In this document: piece after piece, positions 52,423 through 54,267 of the stretch | How the letters are laid out: each line of letters opens with the position of its first letter | How positions within the stretch are numbered: the stretch's first letter is position 1 | NCBI GenBank assembly: GCA_025352085.1 | Contig: JANXUA010000148.1 | Location: 1 to 54,267, forward strand | DNA from: Caulobacteraceae bacterium | GTDB lineage: Bacteria > Pseudomonadota > Alphaproteobacteria > Caulobacterales > Caulobacteraceae | Length of the DNA: 54,267 bases | Reading direction: 5' to 3' | Notes under the pieces: generated by a model | What the model saw: only the letters and a program-made list of their open reading frames with translations | Told to the model about the DNA's origin: nothing | Databases searched by the model: none | Made by a program: the position numbers and the translations under genes

Positions 52423-54063
52423 TTAGTCTGCGGGGTAACCAAACCGCTCGATCCAGGGCCTTAGCATAGGCAACACCGGCGCCAATTGCGCCTTGTAGCG
52501 CCGCCACTGGCCGGCGCCGTCGGTGTAGAGGCCGCGCGCGATCTGGGCCGAACTGGCGCTGGACACGTGACCGCGCCGTGCGCGGCCCGCGACATCGATC
52601 AACTCAGGCCGCCAGTCGACGCCGATGAAGGCGCACGCCGCTCTGGACTCGGTCTCGAAGTCGGCGACCAGACCCTCATAGACCAGACGGTGTTCGGCCA
52701 TCGGCTGCTTGACGCGCAGAATGTCGGCGAGTTGCATCGTGCCCGCATAATAGGCCGCCGCGCGATCAAGTTCGAGCAGTTCATAAGTCGACGAATTCAG
52801 GGTGAAGCGACGGCGGAAGCAACTGAGCACGACGTCGCGCGGGTCGCGCACCGCAAAAATGATCCTGGCGTTGGGAAAGAGCTTATAGATCAGGGGAAGC
52901 CTGACGACATTGAACGGATTCTTGTCGATGAAGACCTTGCCGGCGACATCGACGCCATACTGTTTGACCCGCGCCCAATAGTCGCCGCGGAATGAGTCCA
53001 GGGCTACGTCGGACAGAGTCTCAAGCTGATTCAACGAGGGGGCGTCGTTCATAAATTCGATCACCGCGGCGGTCAGGGTGTTACGCTCTTCGAGCGAGAC
53101 GACGTCCGGGTGGTTGGCGAGCACGGTTTCCATCAGGGTGGTGCCCGATCGTGGAAAACCCATCAGGAACACATGGCCGCGGATGTCGTCGCGCCGAGCG
53201 GCGGGGTTCGTGCCCGCGCGCCAGCGTTCTTCGTCCAACGCGCGCGCCCAGTCGATCAGCCAGGCGATGGCGCCGGCGACGGTCGGCTGGTCCGGCGCCT
53301 CGAAACGCGGTTTCGCTTCGTCGCGCAGCCGTCGATTGGCCTCGACATAGGCGTCGAACGCCTCCGCGGGCCGGTCGAGAGCGTGCAGGGCGTCGGCCAG
53401 CATGCCCAGGGTCACGCCACGATCGTACTCACCCAGCTGCCCGGCGAGAAGGTCGCGCAGCCGGACCTCGGCCTTGGCCGGCTCGACAAGCTCGCTTTCC
53501 GCCAAGGCGAGCAGGGCGGGCGGAAAACCGGGGTAAAGGGCAAGCGCCCGGTCGGCGAAGTCGCGGGCACCCGCCGCGTCGCCGCGCCGCGCCGCCAGAT
53601 TGGCGAGGTTCGACCAAGCCTGGACGTTCTCGGGATTGAGAGCGGTCGCCCTGAGGTAGGCGTCGGCGGCCTTGGCTTTCTGCCCCAGATGCTCCCACGC
53701 ACTGGCGAGATTGAACCAGCCCGGCCCGAAGTCTGGCTGGATGGCCAGGGCTTGTTCGTAGCATTGTTGCGCTTCTTCGGGCCGCTCAAGCCGCGCCAGA
53801 CACAGGCCGCAGGCGTTGATGATCGCATAGTCGTGCGGGGCGAGAAAATGCGCGCGGCGCAGATCCTTCAACGCCGCCTCGAAGTTCTGCGCCTCCTCAT
53901 AGGCCAAGGCGCGGAGGTTCAGCAACAATGGGTGCTCAAGCCCGGTCGCCAACGTCTCGCCGGCGAGGCGCTTGGCCAGGTCCATGTCCTTGGCCTTTAT
54001 CGCGCTGATGACCGCTTCGAGAGGAGAGCGGGTGGCGGCGGCGTGGATATCGCTAGTCGCCAT
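52423..54063 (-). CDS. TPR-containing sulfotransferase
   Basis: A 546-residue protein. Residues about 15-250 are TPR repeats (for example PEEAQQCYEQALAIQPDFGP, AADAYLRATALNPENVQAWS). The C-terminal about 270 residues are a PAPS-dependent sulfotransferase of the Sulfotransfer_3 type, which includes tyrosylprotein sulfotransferases: 5'-phosphosulphate loop FLMGFPRSGTTLMETVLANH, and the 3'-phosphate site NARIIFAVRDPRDVVLSCFR. ATG 54063 overlaps the end of the upstream paralogue by 11 bases. The acceptor is unknown; TPRs suggest a protein or peptide partner. First complete gene of the minus-strand operon in the window. Confidence 0.9.
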   Translation of the reverse strand: MATSDIHAAATRSPLEAVISAIKAKDMDLAKRLAGETLATGLEHPLLLNLRALAYEEAQNFEAALKDLRRAHFLAPHDYAIINACGLCLARLERPEEAQQCYEQALAIQPDFGPGWFNLASAWEHLGQKAKAADAYLRATALNPENVQAWSNLANLAARRGDAAGARDFADRALALYPGFPPALLALAESELVEPAKAEVRLRDLLAGQLGEYDRGVTLGMLADALHALDRPAEAFDAYVEANRRLRDEAKPRFEAPDQPTVAGAIAWLIDWARALDEERWRAGTNPAARRDDIRGHVFLMGFPRSGTTLMETVLANHPDVVSLEERNTLTAAVIEFMNDAPSLNQLETLSDVALDSFRGDYWARVKQYGVDVAGKVFIDKNPFNVVRLPLIYKLFPNARIIFAVRDPRDVVLSCFRRRFTLNSSTYELLELDRAAAYYAGTMQLADILRVKQPMAEHRLVYEGLVADFETESRAACAFIGVDWRPELIDVAGRARRGHVSSASSAQIARGLYTDGAGQWRRYKAQLAPVLPMLRPWIERFGYPAD

Positions 54064-54267
54064 AGCCGAAGGCCTCGATCCACGGCTGGAGGATGGGGAG
54101 AATCGGTTCGAGGTGGGCGGCGTAGCGGCGCCAGTGGCCGACGCCCTCGCTGTAAAGTCCGCGGCCGACCTGAGTGCTGCTGGGCGTGCCGATCCGCCGG
54201 GCGTTGGCGGTCGCGGCGAAGTCCTTCAGACCTTCGGTCCATTCAACCCCCAGGAAAGTGCATAGAG
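54053..54267 (-). CDS. C-terminal end of a second TPR-type sulfotransferase (partial)
   Basis: Open from the right edge to TAG at 54053-54055, encoding about 70 residues: CTFLGVEWTEGLKDFAATAN, then RRIGTPSSTQVGRGLYSEGV and a tail ending PWIEAFGYGD. The downstream protein ends in the corresponding GRGxYTDGxGQWRRY-like segment and PWIERFGYPAD, so the two are paralogues in tandem. The last 11 bases overlap the start of the next gene, indicating translational coupling. The catalytic domain proper and any TPRs lie outside the window. Confidence 0.85.
   Translation of the reverse strand, partial: LCTFLGVEWTEGLKDFAATANARRIGTPSSTQVGRGLYSEGVGHWRRYAAHLEPILPILQPWIEAFGYGD

Overview
This 54.3-kb window is GC-rich, gene-dense bacterial chromosome, almost certainly from an alphaproteobacterium and most likely from Caulobacterales (Caulobacter/Phenylobacterium-like; the genus is inferred, not proven). 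Supporting signs are the F1-ATPase zeta inhibitor gene (DUF1476) among the purine genes, the purC-purS-purQ / purL / bolA-grxD neighbourhood, a DUF1491 gene, a PEP-CTERM protein with the PEPxxWALMLVGFGG tail, an AGE-epimerase fused to a mannose-1-phosphate guanylyltransferase, and several families of palindromic intergenic repeats.

0-6.5 kb: end of an outer-membrane barrel gene, icd, a class A beta-lactamase lipoprotein, trmJ with a deoxyinosine glycosylase, rpsD with an odd leader and a clean terminator, bolA-grxD, and a lipoprotein. 6.5-14.6 kb: purine synthesis (purB, purC, purS, purQ, purL), interrupted by two small secreted proteins, a Kir-type channel with a changed selectivity filter, and the zeta inhibitor. 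14.6-23.5 kb: MFS transporter, outer-membrane barrel, small histidine kinase with DUF1491, an EamA-AmpD-GNAT operon with overlapping codons, nucleoside transporter, glycine-zipper protein, Nudix hydrolase and a degenerate GIY-YIG protein. 23.7-32.4 kb: DUF885 peptidase-like protein, threonine aldolase, DUF983, amidase, SDR, the guanylyltransferase-AGE fusion and a wrecked glycosyltransferase. 32.4-41.1 kb: accB-accC, thiS-thiG, PEP-CTERM protein, nitronate monooxygenase and the xseB-ispA-dxs isoprenoid group. 41.1-47.8 kb: phosphatase, HDAC-like hydrolase, GNAT, VWA/CoxE-like protein, OmpA-like protein, tRNA-Gln, tRNA-Pro and a SppA-type peptidase.

47.9-54.3 kb is the most distinctive part. 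It holds four different Fe(II)/2-oxoglutarate oxygenases (PKHD type, prolyl-4-hydroxylase type, the 2OG-FeII_Oxy_5 type and an aspartyl/asparaginyl beta-hydroxylase) next to two tandem sulfotransferases. At least three of these proteins carry N-terminal TPR repeats. The four minus-strand genes overlap or abut as one transcription unit running in from beyond the right edge. My inference is a protein- or peptide-modifying system that combines hydroxylation and sulfation. The substrate is not identified here.

Intergenic space is occupied by at least four repeat families (called A-D below) and two long perfect palindromes. No CRISPR array, transposase, integrase or rRNA gene was seen.
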